From: Pontibacter pudoricolor | GTDB taxonomy: Bacteria; Bacteroidota; Bacteroidia; Cytophagales; Hymenobacteraceae | Assembly (NCBI RefSeq): GCF_010092985.1 | Contig: NZ_CP048106.1 | Span: 4,068,001-4,132,000 of the forward strand | Reading direction: 5' to 3' | DNA: 64,000 nucleotides | Shown: in pieces, positions 39,640 through 50,708 of the stretch | How positions within the stretch are numbered: the stretch's first letter is position 1 | Layout: every line of letters begins with the position of its first letter | Notes under the pieces: generated by a model | What the model was told of the DNA's origin: nothing | What the model saw: only the letters and a program-made list of their open reading frames with translations | Database searches by the model: none | Translations under genes and position numbers: made by a program

Positions 39640-40995
39640 TTAGAAAGATATGGCACCCTCGATCATGAAGCCATCAAACTCGCCGCCGTGGCGGATATCA
39701 GAAGGAGCAAACCCTTTGTACTGTTGTTTTACATACTCAGCTTTGGCAAGTATATTTTTGGTTACAAACCAGCCGCCGCCTACCTGCACTCTGCTCAGGT
39801 TCACTTCGTTGTTTTGCACATTCGGTGCAGATGCCAGTGGTGCAAGGCGTCCTTCTACCACATTGTAGCGGCCTGCTACGTACAGGTTTTCGTTGCTTCC
39901 GAATCTGTAAACCAGGTCAGTTCCCAGTTGTCTCCAGGTGCGGTCAGTTGGTTCGTCGTTTGCACCTAATCTGCCTTTGCCTTTTGCCTGCTCAAAGTTA
40001 CCGAAGAACTCCAGGCCGTGGAACTTCACGAACGGGTTGATAACCATGGCAGTAATGCTGTTGGTAAGGCCCGGGTTAATATGACCTGAAGTGAAGTGGG
40101 TAGCAGGTGTTACAGCTGCGCCGCTTGCCACTTTAGCAGGGTCCATTACCAGAAAGTAACGTGAGCCGGCACGGTCGCCACCGTAGAGCGTGTTTCGCAC
40201 AGAGCCTGCAGTTGTATACACAGAGCCTGTTAACCTAACTCTAAGGTCGTCTTTTATCTGGCTGTCGTAACCCAGCTTACCGATGAAAGAAGGCTTGCGC
40301 TGATCCGGGTTTTGGATGCCACCCTGTACTTCACCACCTGTAATAGAACCTACAGCCAGGAAGCCTTTGTATTGGTAAATAAGCTCTGCACCGATCTCAG
40401 TAGTAAAGGCATCCATAATGTAGTTGCCGACAAACGGGTTCTGCAGGGCATGGGCGTTATCTGTTCTGCGGTAGTGTGCATCGCCATAGTTTATCTCCAT
40501 ATGGCCCACTTTTACAGTCAGGTTCTCCATCAGTTTATCTACCAGCGGGCTGTTCAGGAACTCAGCTTTATCTACCTGAATAAAACCGCCTTTTACCCAG
40601 GCCTCAGAGTGGTGTCTTGATGACAGGTAAGTAATCAGGTTCAGTCGGATACCATCTGCGAGCGCTACATCCAGGTTAAGGTTGGCAGAGGCCAGGTTAA
40701 AGCCGTTCTCGATTGGCATCAGTTGGTTCAGGTTTACTTCGTTGCCGCCTTGCTGCTGCATGTTGGCTGTAGCACTGTTGCTGTGCTTCAGGCCCTGGAA
40801 CTGCTGGGCAAAACCACCACCAAGTCTCACCTTTATGCCATCAAAGGCAATGGTGTCTTTTTTAGATGTCTCGAACGTGTTCAGACCTCTTTTATCGTAA
40901 GGTCGTGCGTAAGGCAGGTCAGATAAGGTGATCTGCGCAAAAGAGCTTATGCTTAAGCCAAGCAACAGGCCCAGGGAAAGTGTAATCTTTTTCAT
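39640..40995 (-). CDS. Outer-membrane porin-like beta-barrel
   Basis: A 451-residue exported protein (signal peptide to about residue 20, SFAQ). The sequence has alternating hydrophobic/aromatic strands throughout and ends in an aromatic residue (EGAISF), typical of outer-membrane barrels. KVGHMEINYGDAHYRRTDN and a glycine-rich end fit phosphate-selective-porin-like proteins, but the family is not certain. It is the middle gene of an operon flanked by two YceI-type proteins (spacings 21 and 11 bases). Confidence 0.78.
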   Translation of the reverse strand: MKKITLSLGLLLGLSISSFAQITLSDLPYARPYDKRGLNTFETSKKDTIAFDGIKVRLGGGFAQQFQGLKHSNSATANMQQQGGNEVNLNQLMPIENGFNLASANLNLDVALADGIRLNLITYLSSRHHSEAWVKGGFIQVDKAEFLNSPLVDKLMENLTVKVGHMEINYGDAHYRRTDNAHALQNPFVGNYIMDAFTTEIGAELIYQYKGFLAVGSITGGEVQGGIQNPDQRKPSFIGKLGYDSQIKDDLRVRLTGSVYTTAGSVRNTLYGGDRAGSRYFLVMDPAKVASGAAVTPATHFTSGHINPGLTNSITAMVINPFVKFHGLEFFGNFEQAKGKGRLGANDEPTDRTWRQLGTDLVYRFGSNENLYVAGRYNVVEGRLAPLASAPNVQNNEVNLSRVQVGGGWFVTKNILAKAEYVKQQYKGFAPSDIRHGGEFDGFMIEGAISF

Positions 40996-41016
40996 GATGA
41001 CTGGTGTTTAAGTTCT

Positions 41017-41616
41017 TTAGTTTTTTGTGTAAGTTGAAGTCTGCTGGAAGCTTACCTTGAAGATCAGTTTAAGGTCGTTTCCGGTTTTTACAGTGCCTAA
41101 AAGTGCAGTTGGTGGTTTAATTCCGAATTCCGTGAATTTGATGTTCGCTTCGCCTGCCATCTGTATAAGTCCTGATTTTGTGCCTGTCTCCACGTTAAAG
41201 GTTACTGGCTTTGTAGTACCGGCTATAGTTAAGTTACCTACAGCAAGCGCGCGGTTATTGTCCAGGACGCGGAAAGAGGTCAGGGTAAACACGATATCAG
41301 GGAACTTGGCAGCTTTCAGCGACTCGTAGGCCAGGTCATCCATTTTGTCGGTGCCGCTCTTAACAGACTGGGTCTTCATGGTTACAGAAGCAGACTTCAC
41401 GTTTTTAAGTGTGTTGCCTTCCAGTATCATTTCGGCTTTGCCAAGGGCCTGCACCGATGTCATTTCCCAGTCGTGCAGGGTAGAGGTGCCCTTTACTTTA
41501 AGTTCGGGCTTTCCGGCCAGCTTATACTGGTCCTGGGCGAGAAGCGTATTACCAAAGCTTAGTCCTAACAGGAGGCTAAACACGCTCAGCAGTTTTATGG
41601 AGTTAAAGATTTTCAT
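41017..41616 (-). CDS. YceI-family periplasmic protein
   Basis: A 199-residue exported protein with a signal peptide (ends near LLAQD). The mature part is a YceI barrel: KGTSTLHDWEM near the start, AKFPDIVFTLTSF in the middle and GLIQMAGEANIKFTEFGI near the end. YceI proteins bind isoprenoid-like lipids. First gene of the operon with the porin and a second YceI-like protein, which suggests a lipid/amphiphile handling unit at the envelope (inference). Confidence 0.9.
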   Translation of the reverse strand: MKIFNSIKLLSVFSLLLGLSFGNTLLAQDQYKLAGKPELKVKGTSTLHDWEMTSVQALGKAEMILEGNTLKNVKSASVTMKTQSVKSGTDKMDDLAYESLKAAKFPDIVFTLTSFRVLDNNRALAVGNLTIAGTTKPVTFNVETGTKSGLIQMAGEANIKFTEFGIKPPTALLGTVKTGNDLKLIFKVSFQQTSTYTKN

Positions 41617-41764
41617 GATACAAAGCGTTAAAGGTTATTACTGTTTGTGTTATTTCTATAATGCAAAGCTATGGAAGCCTACCTCCGCAGAGTATGACGT
41701 TGCGCAGTTAAAGAGATGACTCTCGTTAGCATAAAAGATGACGAAAGGCAGTATTAGCTAATAA

Positions 41765-41920
41765 AAATTGCTTTATAGCGATATTTATAGTTTTAATGGA
41801 ACAGAAGTGGGCGCTCAGCAGTATGGAAATCGCCGGCAGAAAGGATATGGAAAAGTATTGTTGGAAGGGAAGGAGCTTAAATTACTTCTGTATGACAGGA
41901 CCGGACACCTCAAACTATAG
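41765..41920 (+). other. Possible remnant of a protein C-terminus
   Basis: This frame, opening after two TAA codons at 41759-41764, reads ...NGTEVGAQQYGNRRQKGY, then GKVLLEGKELKLLLYDRTG and stops in a CTATAG word. It looks protein-like but has no start codon upstream and no recognised family. It competes with a 73-codon overlapping frame (41796-42017) that does not look protein-like. Could also be chance. The rest of the spacer 41617-42200 shows only a weak inverted pair around TTTTTAGAAA. Confidence 0.28.
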
Positions 41921-42200
41921 TTTGCGACAAGTTGCGGGTTTCGCACTTGTTTTGAGGCGTGGACATTTGCTCCATGAAACACTTTTCAAAAGAGTTGAAA
42001 GCTCCGCTCCTGGGTAGAGCAGGAGGCGATCTCGTCAATTTTTAGAAATACTATAAGCCGTTGTTGCGTCTTTTGACCAACAACTTGCTGATGAGAACCC
42101 ACAGTAAGGACATAAGCTATAATCTGGGTAGTCTCCTTATTTTCTAAAAACTGTTGGCGTTGGGTAGGTTTGCTGCTATCGTTCGGGTTGTATGACGCAA

Positions 42201-42884
42201 CTACACTTCGCTTTTGAACACCGCAGCATAATGGTCGGCCAGGCGGGTGGGTTCCGGTAGCTTATGTTTTATGGCGCAGGCCATGGCTATAGTTGTAGCC
42301 GTTTCAAGGTCCATCAAATGCCCTGGCGAAACGAATACCGGCTTTACATTGTCCTTGGTGCGGAGCACATTGGCAATTATCTCATCTTTATAGATCAGTG
42401 GCGAGATAGAACCTTTGCTTGTAGCGGGCTCTTTATACTTGCCTACCAGCACTTTTTTGGCCACACCCATCGTTGGTTTGTTTAAATGGATACCCAGGTG
42501 TGTGGCAATGCCCAGGCGGCGCGGGTGCGAAATGCCGTGGCCATCCACCATAATCAGGTCGGGCTTCTGCTGTAGCTTTTCATACGCTTTCAGTAGGTTG
42601 GGTGCTTCCCGGAAAGCCAGGAAACCGGGAATATAAGGTAACTCCACAGCTCCAACATGGTACACCTTTTCTATCAGCTCCAGTTCCGGGTAAGTGAGCA
42701 GCACAAAAGCCGAGAGTATCGTGTCTTCTCCAATAAAAGAGGAGTCGCAGCCGGCAATCAGTTTCAGGTCAAAGTCAGGTTTCTGGAGTATAATGCGCTC
42801 CTGCATTTCACGCTGTTGTTCGGTTAACCGGGCAAGTATAACCGGGTCAGGCGCAGGATAGTCGAAGCGTCGGAAATAAGACAT
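42201..42884 (-). CDS. nfi: Endonuclease V
   Basis: A 227-residue DNA-repair nuclease that cuts near deoxyinosine. Catalytic acidic residues are visible: Asp47 in AGCDSSF, Glu93 in FREAP, Asp114 in MVDGHG. The conserved PYIPGFLAFRE wedge segment and GISHPRRLGIATHLG follow. Length is typical. Single gene; the upstream spacer holds a long inverted repeat. Confidence 0.95.
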   Translation of the reverse strand: MSYFRRFDYPAPDPVILARLTEQQREMQERIILQKPDFDLKLIAGCDSSFIGEDTILSAFVLLTYPELELIEKVYHVGAVELPYIPGFLAFREAPNLLKAYEKLQQKPDLIMVDGHGISHPRRLGIATHLGIHLNKPTMGVAKKVLVGKYKEPATSKGSISPLIYKDEIIANVLRTKDNVKPVFVSPGHLMDLETATTIAMACAIKHKLPEPTRLADHYAAVFKSEV

Positions 42885-42893
42885 ACTTTTAGT

Positions 42894-43122
42894 TTGGGAG
42901 TTAAAGAGTTAGAAAGTTAAAGTGTTAGAGAATTTGGGAGTTAAAGTGTTAGAAAGTTGGGTGTTTTACATTCGTTTCTTTGTTGATGCTTACGTTGTTT
43001 GCTCCTCTTACGACGATTAAGGCAAAAAGCTAACTGAAGTTTGCCCCTGAAAGCTCACTTTCTCTTTAACTCCCAAATTCTCTAACTCTTTAAATCTTTA
43101 ACTCCTAAACTCCCAAACTTGC
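42894..43122. repeat. Inverted pair of degenerate AGTTAAAG tandem tracts
   Basis: The left tract (about 42894-42956) consists of imperfect GGGAGTTAAAGTGTTAGAA units. The right tract (about 43062-43122) is its inverted relative, made of TTTAACTCCCAAATTCTCTAACT units. They could pair over about 60 bases. A related tract occurs at 4468-4512. No coding potential between. Confidence 0.72.
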
Positions 43123-43796
43123 TACGCGCTGCAGGGGTAGATAAGTTTGGCGAAAAGCAGGCGCCAGTGCCCATCTATAAACCCGAAATGAAACTCGAAG
43201 GAGGTAGCCGTGTGCAGCACTGACTTTTGAACAAAAGGTAAAGTAGATTTTATAGTTTGGATCTGGCTTTCTGTTAGGCTGGCATAATTCCAGTAGCCGC
43301 TTTTCTGAAACTTGCCGGGGCCGGCCACAAAGCAACCGTCTTTACTATAGCCGCTCGTTTTCTTTTCATAATCCACATCTGCGCAGCTGAAGGTAGGCCA
43401 GGTTTCCTCTTTCAGATCACAGGTTTTTACTTCGTCCTTCACAGTAAAGAAAGACCTGTCCTGGTATTCACGTTTAAAATTTCGGATATCGGTAACGTGC
43501 GTCATTCTTGGTACAGCTCCGGGCTGCTCTATGATCCAAAGGCCGTACTCACGATGAATAAACTGGTTTATAGCTGCGGTGTCCGAAGTTTGCAAAGCCC
43601 TAAAGAATTGCTCGAATGCTACTTTAAAAACTGTCGTGTCTGTAGTGCTTTTATCTTCCTGACGCTGCGGCTCTTCCTGCACTGCTTCCAGCGAATCTAT
43701 TCCATCTGCTATCGTTCTATTCTCCGCTGTGCGCTCTTCTGAGTTGCAACTGGTTGCCAGCAATATTAGTACTCCCAGCCAAAGTAGTTTCTGCAT
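43122..43796 (-). CDS. Lipoprotein of unknown function
   Basis: I set the start at 43796 (MQKLLWLGVLILLATSC) because it gives a proper lipoprotein signal with Cys17; the longer ORF to 43973 adds an unconvincing leader. The 224-residue product has an acidic Glu/Gln-rich linker (about 20-55), then a globular domain with FKVAFEQFFRALQTSDTAA, which looks like the start of an SnoaL/NTF2-like or similar fold, and four cysteines. No certain family. Confidence 0.75.
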   Translation of the reverse strand: MQKLLWLGVLILLATSCNSEERTAENRTIADGIDSLEAVQEEPQRQEDKSTTDTTVFKVAFEQFFRALQTSDTAAINQFIHREYGLWIIEQPGAVPRMTHVTDIRNFKREYQDRSFFTVKDEVKTCDLKEETWPTFSCADVDYEKKTSGYSKDGCFVAGPGKFQKSGYWNYASLTESQIQTIKSTLPFVQKSVLHTATSFEFHFGFIDGHWRLLFAKLIYPCSA

Positions 43797-43928
43797 GTGG
43801 GTTGTGTTTTTTTCAGGAATACGTAAGCTGTTCAATTTCAGTCGTAAGCATGCTAACCCTGCTATCCGGCGGACGTACAAAAAAGGTGGGCCTTTTGTAG
43901 TCTGCCTGCCAGCTCTAACTATAAAACT

Positions 43929-44573
43929 ATGGAGAACTATACTTTTAACGACACGGTACAGATTAATATACATCAGGTAGCCTTAACAGGAGATATTATA
44001 GTTCCTGAAGGTGCAACGGGCCTTATCGTTTTTTCGCATGGCAGCGGCAGCAGCCGCCTCAGTGAGCGCAATAGGTTTGTAGCAGAACAGCTTCAGCAGG
44101 CAGGGTTTGCCACCTTACTCTTCGACCTCCTCACGCCTGAAGAAGACCGGGATCAGGCAAAAAGATTCGACATACCCCTAATAACACAGCGCCTAGTAGA
44201 TACAGGCTATTGGATACAGGAAAACCTGCTGCTCAACGAACTTACTATCGGTTTTTTTGGAGCAAGTACCGGGGCTGCATCAGCTTTAAGGGCCGCGGCT
44301 GCGCTTGGCCCCGATGTCATAAAAGCAGTTGTAAGCCGGGGCGGGAGACCAGACCTGGCAGATGAGGTATTGCCTGAAGTAAAATCGCCCACCTTGCTTA
44401 TAGTTGGCGGAAACGATGAACCCGTTATCGGAATGAATCAGCAGGCATATGACAGGTTGCAGTGCGAAAAAAGGATGGAAATTGTGCCCGGCGCCACGCA
44501 CCTCTTCGAAGAACCCGGAACCTTGGAAAAAGTAGCCCAGCTAGCTACAGACTGGTTTAAAAAATACCTGTAA
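43929..44573 (+). CDS. Alpha/beta hydrolase (dienelactone-hydrolase-like)
   Basis: A 214-residue hydrolase. It shows the oxyanion SHGSGSSRLSERN loop, a nucleophile elbow GFFGASTGAAS (Ser within G-A-S-T-G), an acidic residue near VGGNDEPV and the histidine in PGATHLFEEPG. This set is the DLH-like family often found fused to a phosphoribosyltransferase. The PRTase gene starts about 100 bases downstream on the same strand. Substrate unknown. Confidence 0.88.
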   Translation: MENYTFNDTVQINIHQVALTGDIIVPEGATGLIVFSHGSGSSRLSERNRFVAEQLQQAGFATLLFDLLTPEEDRDQAKRFDIPLITQRLVDTGYWIQENLLLNELTIGFFGASTGAASALRAAAALGPDVIKAVVSRGGRPDLADEVLPEVKSPTLLIVGGNDEPVIGMNQQAYDRLQCEKRMEIVPGATHLFEEPGTLEKVAQLATDWFKKYL

Positions 44574-44676
44574 CCTAAATGTGTTACCTACCATAAACCG
44601 GAACAACCGAATTGAAAACCTGCGCTGCCATGTTCATCCATAATTCGAAATTCATAATTCATAATTTATAAAGGGC

Positions 44677-45294
44677 ATGGAGATGATCAGGAACAGAGAG
44701 GAGGCTGCAGAAATGCTTGCTGATCGTCTGGAGAAATATAAAGGCCGGGATGGTGTGGTGCTGGCCATACCAAGGGGAGGCGTGCCGGTAGCAGCCCCCA
44801 TCGCCAAACGGTTACACATGCCCCTGGAGGTGATGCTTATTAAAAAAATCGGTCATCCTGCCAACCCTGAGTATGCCATTGGCTCCGTTAGTCTCGACTC
44901 AATAACTATAGACCAAACTATAGAAGTGCCCCGGGACTACATAAATGCAGAAGCTGAGCGTGTGCGGGAGAGCCTCCGTAAAAAGTATAAACTGTTTATG
45001 GGCGAAAGGAAGCCCGTTCAGTTAAAAGATAAGTTGGTTATTATAGTTGATGATGGCATTGCAACCGGAAAAACGCTGATGGCAACTATAGAAGAGGTTA
45101 AAAAGCAGGGACCGGATAAAGTTATAGTTGCTGTTCCGGTAGCTCCGCAAGCTGCAATAGAACGTTTCAGGGAAGAGGCGGATGAGGTGATTTGTTTGCT
45201 TATCCCGCCATTTTTCCAGGCGGTAGGCCAGTTTTATGAAGAGTTCAGGCAAACCTCAGATGAAGAAGTAATTAAGTTACTACAGCATCAGTGA
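44677..45294 (+). CDS. Phosphoribosyltransferase-like protein
   Basis: A 205-residue PRTase. It has AIPRGGVPVAAPIAKRL, the hood region and the PRPP-binding loop IIVDDGIATGKTLMA. In many bacteria this domain is fused with a dienelactone-hydrolase-like domain; here the two are separate neighbours, so they probably work together. Known substrate is lacking for this subgroup. It converges on the SGNH gene with only four bases between stops and no terminator visible. Confidence 0.88.
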   Translation: MEMIRNREEAAEMLADRLEKYKGRDGVVLAIPRGGVPVAAPIAKRLHMPLEVMLIKKIGHPANPEYAIGSVSLDSITIDQTIEVPRDYINAEAERVRESLRKKYKLFMGERKPVQLKDKLVIIVDDGIATGKTLMATIEEVKKQGPDKVIVAVPVAPQAAIERFREEADEVICLLIPPFFQAVGQFYEEFRQTSDEEVIKLLQHQ

Positions 45295-45298
45295 TGAT

Positions 45299-46624
45299 CT
45301 AATAAGCCGGCGAAACTATAAATTTACCCTGCATTACCTTATCGCCTGCTACCAGCTTTATAAAGTATAGCCCGTGACCTTCCAAACTAGCCGGTTCCAG
45401 GATGTTCCTATAGTTTCCTGCAGCATCTGTCTTGGCTTGAATAGTGCTTGCCACGCTTCCGTTGGCTGTATAAATAGTAAATTCCAGGGCTATGTTGGGT
45501 TGCAGATGCTGCGTTAAAATAACGATGTCTTTGTTCTGGCTTATAGTCGGGTAAATATAAAGTACGTTCTCCTGTACGGTATTGTAGATATGTATAATAT
45601 CGGAAAAGGTATGATTGCCATCCGCATTTACCTGTCTTAATCTATAGTACAAGGTGCCGGGCCGGGGTGTTTTGTCCAGTAAACTATAGGTAGATCTTGT
45701 CTGTGTAGTTCCATTTCCAGGCACCTTATCTATAGCCATGAAGTGCAGTGAATCAGTGGAGCGCTCTACTTCAAAATAAGCGTTATTCTGTTCGCTCGCT
45801 GTTTCCCAGCTTAGTTGTACTTTGCCGTCGATTGTCAGTGTCGCATCAAAACTCAGTAAAGTAACAGGCAATGACTGCACCAGTAAAGGGTATAAAGTAT
45901 CAAACCAACGCTGCGCCATTTTCACTTCTCCGCTTGTATTCGGGTGTATACCATCCCAGGTGTCTGCCCCGGTAGCAGCATCAAATCCTGTAAACTGGTC
46001 AACAAGCAGAACCGGCGATGCAGCGGAGCTTAATTCCTGTACCAGTTCCGGAATCTCTTCATTAAAAAGGATGATATTATTTGCTGCTTCAGGCCCGGCA
46101 GTACCTGCATCAGCAGGAATAAGTTTGGCTAGTAGTATGGTTACAGTCGGGTTCGTTTTCCTTATGATCCCAACCACTTCCCGGAGCTCATTCAATGTCT
46201 CATCTATAGGCTGATTCCGGAACATATCGTTGGTGCCAAGGTGCATCAGAACAAAATCGGGCGTATAGCTGGTGAGCCAGTCATTTAATTTTCCTGAGGC
46301 GGGCTGCTCGTTGTTGCCGTTTAAGATCTGGTCAGCGCTCCATCCCCAGTGCCCTTCGTTATAATTTGTAAAAGTCTGCCCCTGCAGTTGGGTGCCAAAA
46401 GCCGGCGACTGGCCTCCGTAATTCGTGTTATGAGAACCTACAAACGCGAAGTCGGTGCCTGCTTCAACAAGCATCTTCCAAAGTTCAAACCGGTAACTGG
46501 CGTAGTCGTTGTTGCCTTGGGTTATGGAATTGCCCAGGCACATAATACGCTTTGGCTGAGCCCAAACTATAGTTGGTAGCAGCATTGCGAAACAAAAAAG
46601 GATGAACTTTGTGAACAGGATCAA
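45299..46624 (-). CDS. Exported SGNH/GDSL hydrolase with secretion tail
   Basis: A 441-residue exported esterase-like enzyme (signal peptide to about 22, VWAQ). The GDSL-family blocks are CLGNSITQG (nucleophile Ser), HLGTNDM (block III) and DGIHPNTSG (catalytic Asp/His). A middle beta region (about 255-345) and a C-terminal ~90-residue domain with YIYPTISQNKD and GLYFIKLVAGDKVMQGKFIV look like a Por/type IX sorting tail. So the enzyme is probably secreted or surface bound and acts on esters or acylated glycans. Confidence 0.88.
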   Translation of the reverse strand: MILFTKFILFCFAMLLPTIVWAQPKRIMCLGNSITQGNNDYASYRFELWKMLVEAGTDFAFVGSHNTNYGGQSPAFGTQLQGQTFTNYNEGHWGWSADQILNGNNEQPASGKLNDWLTSYTPDFVLMHLGTNDMFRNQPIDETLNELREVVGIIRKTNPTVTILLAKLIPADAGTAGPEAANNIILFNEEIPELVQELSSAASPVLLVDQFTGFDAATGADTWDGIHPNTSGEVKMAQRWFDTLYPLLVQSLPVTLLSFDATLTIDGKVQLSWETASEQNNAYFEVERSTDSLHFMAIDKVPGNGTTQTRSTYSLLDKTPRPGTLYYRLRQVNADGNHTFSDIIHIYNTVQENVLYIYPTISQNKDIVILTQHLQPNIALEFTIYTANGSVASTIQAKTDAAGNYRNILEPASLEGHGLYFIKLVAGDKVMQGKFIVSPAY

Positions 46625-46880
46625 TACGGATAGTATTTAAATTGAAGTTTCGCGCTCGCTAAAGCAAACAACCTGTAGTAACACGTAGTTGGGCCCGATT
46701 GGTTATAGTTTTGTTTTATAGTGCTCTGATTTATAGTTTGTTTCATGAAAGAGTGCACAGTAATAATTTGTTTATTTTCTATAGTTTAGAGCAGGAGAGT
46801 GCGCTGTTAACGTGGGAATTTGGACTTGATGTTAAGGCTTTGTTTTTAAGTAAAATTCTAATCAGCGAAAGCCGGTTGCA

Positions 46881-46915
46881 TTGACCCACCTTTATCAAAA
46901 AGACTATTATATTTG
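46881..46915 (+). promoter_or_regulatory. Possible promoter of icd
   Basis: TATATTTG at 46908-46915 matches the Bacteroidota -7 consensus. The nearest TTG (46881-46883) is 24 bases upstream, longer than usual. The rest of the spacer 46625-47039 holds no gene I would support. Confidence 0.35.
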
Positions 46916-46988
46916 TTGCTCGATCCGGTTAAGCAAAACAGATTGCCCTGAACCGGGTTTAACTATAACCTTAACCACAGCTTTTTAA

Positions 46989-49268
<2,280 letters not shown>

Positions 49269-49291
49269 GCTGAATTGCTAAGTATAAAATG

Positions 49292-49327
49292 AGAAAGGCT
49301 GCCTGAGCGATCGGGTAGCCTTTTTTG
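49292..49327 (+). terminator. Intrinsic terminator of icd
   Basis: Stem AAGGCTGCC with GGTAGCCTT (one mismatch) followed by six T. Confidence 0.8.
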
Positions 49328-49388
49328 ATTATTGATATTAAATATTTAACTATATATCTATTTAATGCTTTTTTAGGTATTTTTAATT

Positions 49389-49748
49389 ATGAGCAGCAGA
49401 AACAACCTTATTTCTACAGTCTTGGGTATATCCATCTTACTCGCAATTCTGTCAGGTTATATTTTTAGTAATAAACATTATTATTTATATCATCCTGAAA
49501 GAGGCAAGAGTGAGATTTCAAAAGAGCTTTATGAAACTAATAAGAAGTCTACACAATTTTTTAAAAAAGAAAGTGAGTTTAACCTTGAAGCTGCTTTAAT
49601 TTGTGGGGCTCTGGTAATTGCTGCAGGCTTCCTAATTTCAGGTTTAAATTTAATGAAGATAGTTAAAGAGACTCGCTCTAAAACTACAAGTCTGACTCCT
49701 GCTGAACAATATGAGCAGTTCTTTGGTCAACCATATAAAGAAGAATAG
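49389..49748 (+). CDS. Small hypothetical membrane protein
   Basis: A 119-residue protein with two hydrophobic segments (about 9-27 and 64-85) separated by a charged loop. No recognised family. Its base composition is more AT-rich than its neighbours, and it lies between icd and the RAYT element, so it may be a later arrival. Only weak functional inference is possible. Confidence 0.6.
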   Translation: MSSRNNLISTVLGISILLAILSGYIFSNKHYYLYHPERGKSEISKELYETNKKSTQFFKKESEFNLEAALICGALVIAAGFLISGLNLMKIVKETRSKTTSLTPAEQYEQFFGQPYKEE

Positions 49749-49759
49749 CTTAACTCTCG

Positions 49760-50646
49760 ATGCCGCAAGTTTAGCGTCAGCGTAACTTGTGGCTGACTAT
49801 GGGGCCAGTTTGTAACTGGCGTTTATCAAAACTATACATCCTGCAGTTGCAAACTGCCGCCATACCCACCACCAGTTACCGCTTCGCTCAAATTGGCGGT
49901 ATAACTATAATTTGGTTGTAACCTGCATCTATAGTTACGGTATAATTTTTACCATGGGCCGAAACTATAAAATCAGTGACCAAAGCCAATTACATTTCAT
50001 CTCATTTGCAACTGTAAACTGGATAGATGTTTTTACAAGATCTACCTACAAAGACATTATAGTTGACAGCCTGAATTATTGCGTCAAGAACAAAGGGCTG
50101 GAAGTTTATGCCTGGTGTATTATGTCTAATCACGTCCATCTGATCATTGGCTCACAAACTGCTAATCAATCTGAAATTATCCGCGACCTGAAAAAGCATA
50201 CTTCTAAAACTATAGTTAAAGCTATAGTCGATGATCCTCAGGAGAGCCGTAAAGAATGGATGCTGTGGATGTTTGAGCGGGAAGGCAAACGTAATGGTAA
50301 TAACCAGACTTTCCAGTTCTGGCAGCAGCACAACCAGCCTGTCGAGCTAAACTCAAATTTCCTGATGGAGCAGAAGCTAAACTATATTCATAATAACCCT
50401 GTAGAAGCTGGTTTTGTGCGAGAACCGCAGAATTACCCTTATAGCAGCGCTATAGATTATGCCGGTCAAAAAGGAATGGTTAATATTATACTTCTAAGCT
50501 AGCCATACCCCAGTTTGAGCGCAGCGGTAACTGGGGGTAGAGCATGGTGGCAGTTTGCAACTGCCATAAGTATGGTTTCGATGAACGCCAGTTACAAACT
50601 GGCCCCATACTTAGCCACAAGTTGCGCTGACGCTAAACTTGCGGCA
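49760..50646. mobile_element. RAYT element with mirrored palindromes (copy 2)
   Basis: The RAYT gene is enclosed by inverted repeats. The outer pair (49760-49820 and 50586-50646) matches at 58 of 61 positions by my alignment. The inner pair (about 49842-49901 and 50504-50566) is clearly related but less alike. Each side carries four hairpin units in mirror order (A-B-C-D, gene, D'-C'-B'-A'); for example CCAGTTTGTAACTGG and GCAGTTGCAAACTGC. This gives a compact ~890-base unit. Confidence 0.85.
49954..50502 (+). CDS. REP-associated tyrosine transposase (RAYT), copy 2
   Basis: A Y1/IS200-like HUH nuclease of about 182 residues starting at ATG 49954 (MGRNYKISD). The longer ORF start at 49912 lies in a CTATAG-rich spacer. 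Histidine pair SNHVHLI and catalytic tyrosine segment KLNYIHNNPVEAGF are intact. It is clearly related to copy 1 (12173-12718), sharing the same motif spacing, but the flanking palindromes are of a different sequence family, so the two probably act on different REPs. Confidence 0.92.
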   Translation: MGRNYKISDQSQLHFISFATVNWIDVFTRSTYKDIIVDSLNYCVKNKGLEVYAWCIMSNHVHLIIGSQTANQSEIIRDLKKHTSKTIVKAIVDDPQESRKEWMLWMFEREGKRNGNNQTFQFWQQHNQPVELNSNFLMEQKLNYIHNNPVEAGFVREPQNYPYSSAIDYAGQKGMVNIILLS

Positions 50647-50708
50647 TAAATAAAACACAACCTTTCCCGCTAAAGCATGTTACAAACCAAAGGTAACTCT
50701 AAGCAACT

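Noticed and set aside
41796-42017. 73-codon ORF in the spacer before endonuclease V
   Set aside because: Composition does not look protein-like, no family is recognised, and a competing frame over the same bases looks better.
43797-43973. N-terminal extension of the lipoprotein at 43122
   Set aside because: It would bury a good lipobox signal behind 59 unlikely residues and overlap the divergent hydrolase gene.
45290-45300. Overlap or fusion of the PRTase and SGNH genes
   Set aside because: They are convergent with separate stop codons four bases apart; no fusion is possible.
46699-46884. 61-codon ORF upstream of icd
   Set aside because: Lies in an AT-rich promoter region, begins in CTATAG-rich spacer, and shows no domain or signal.
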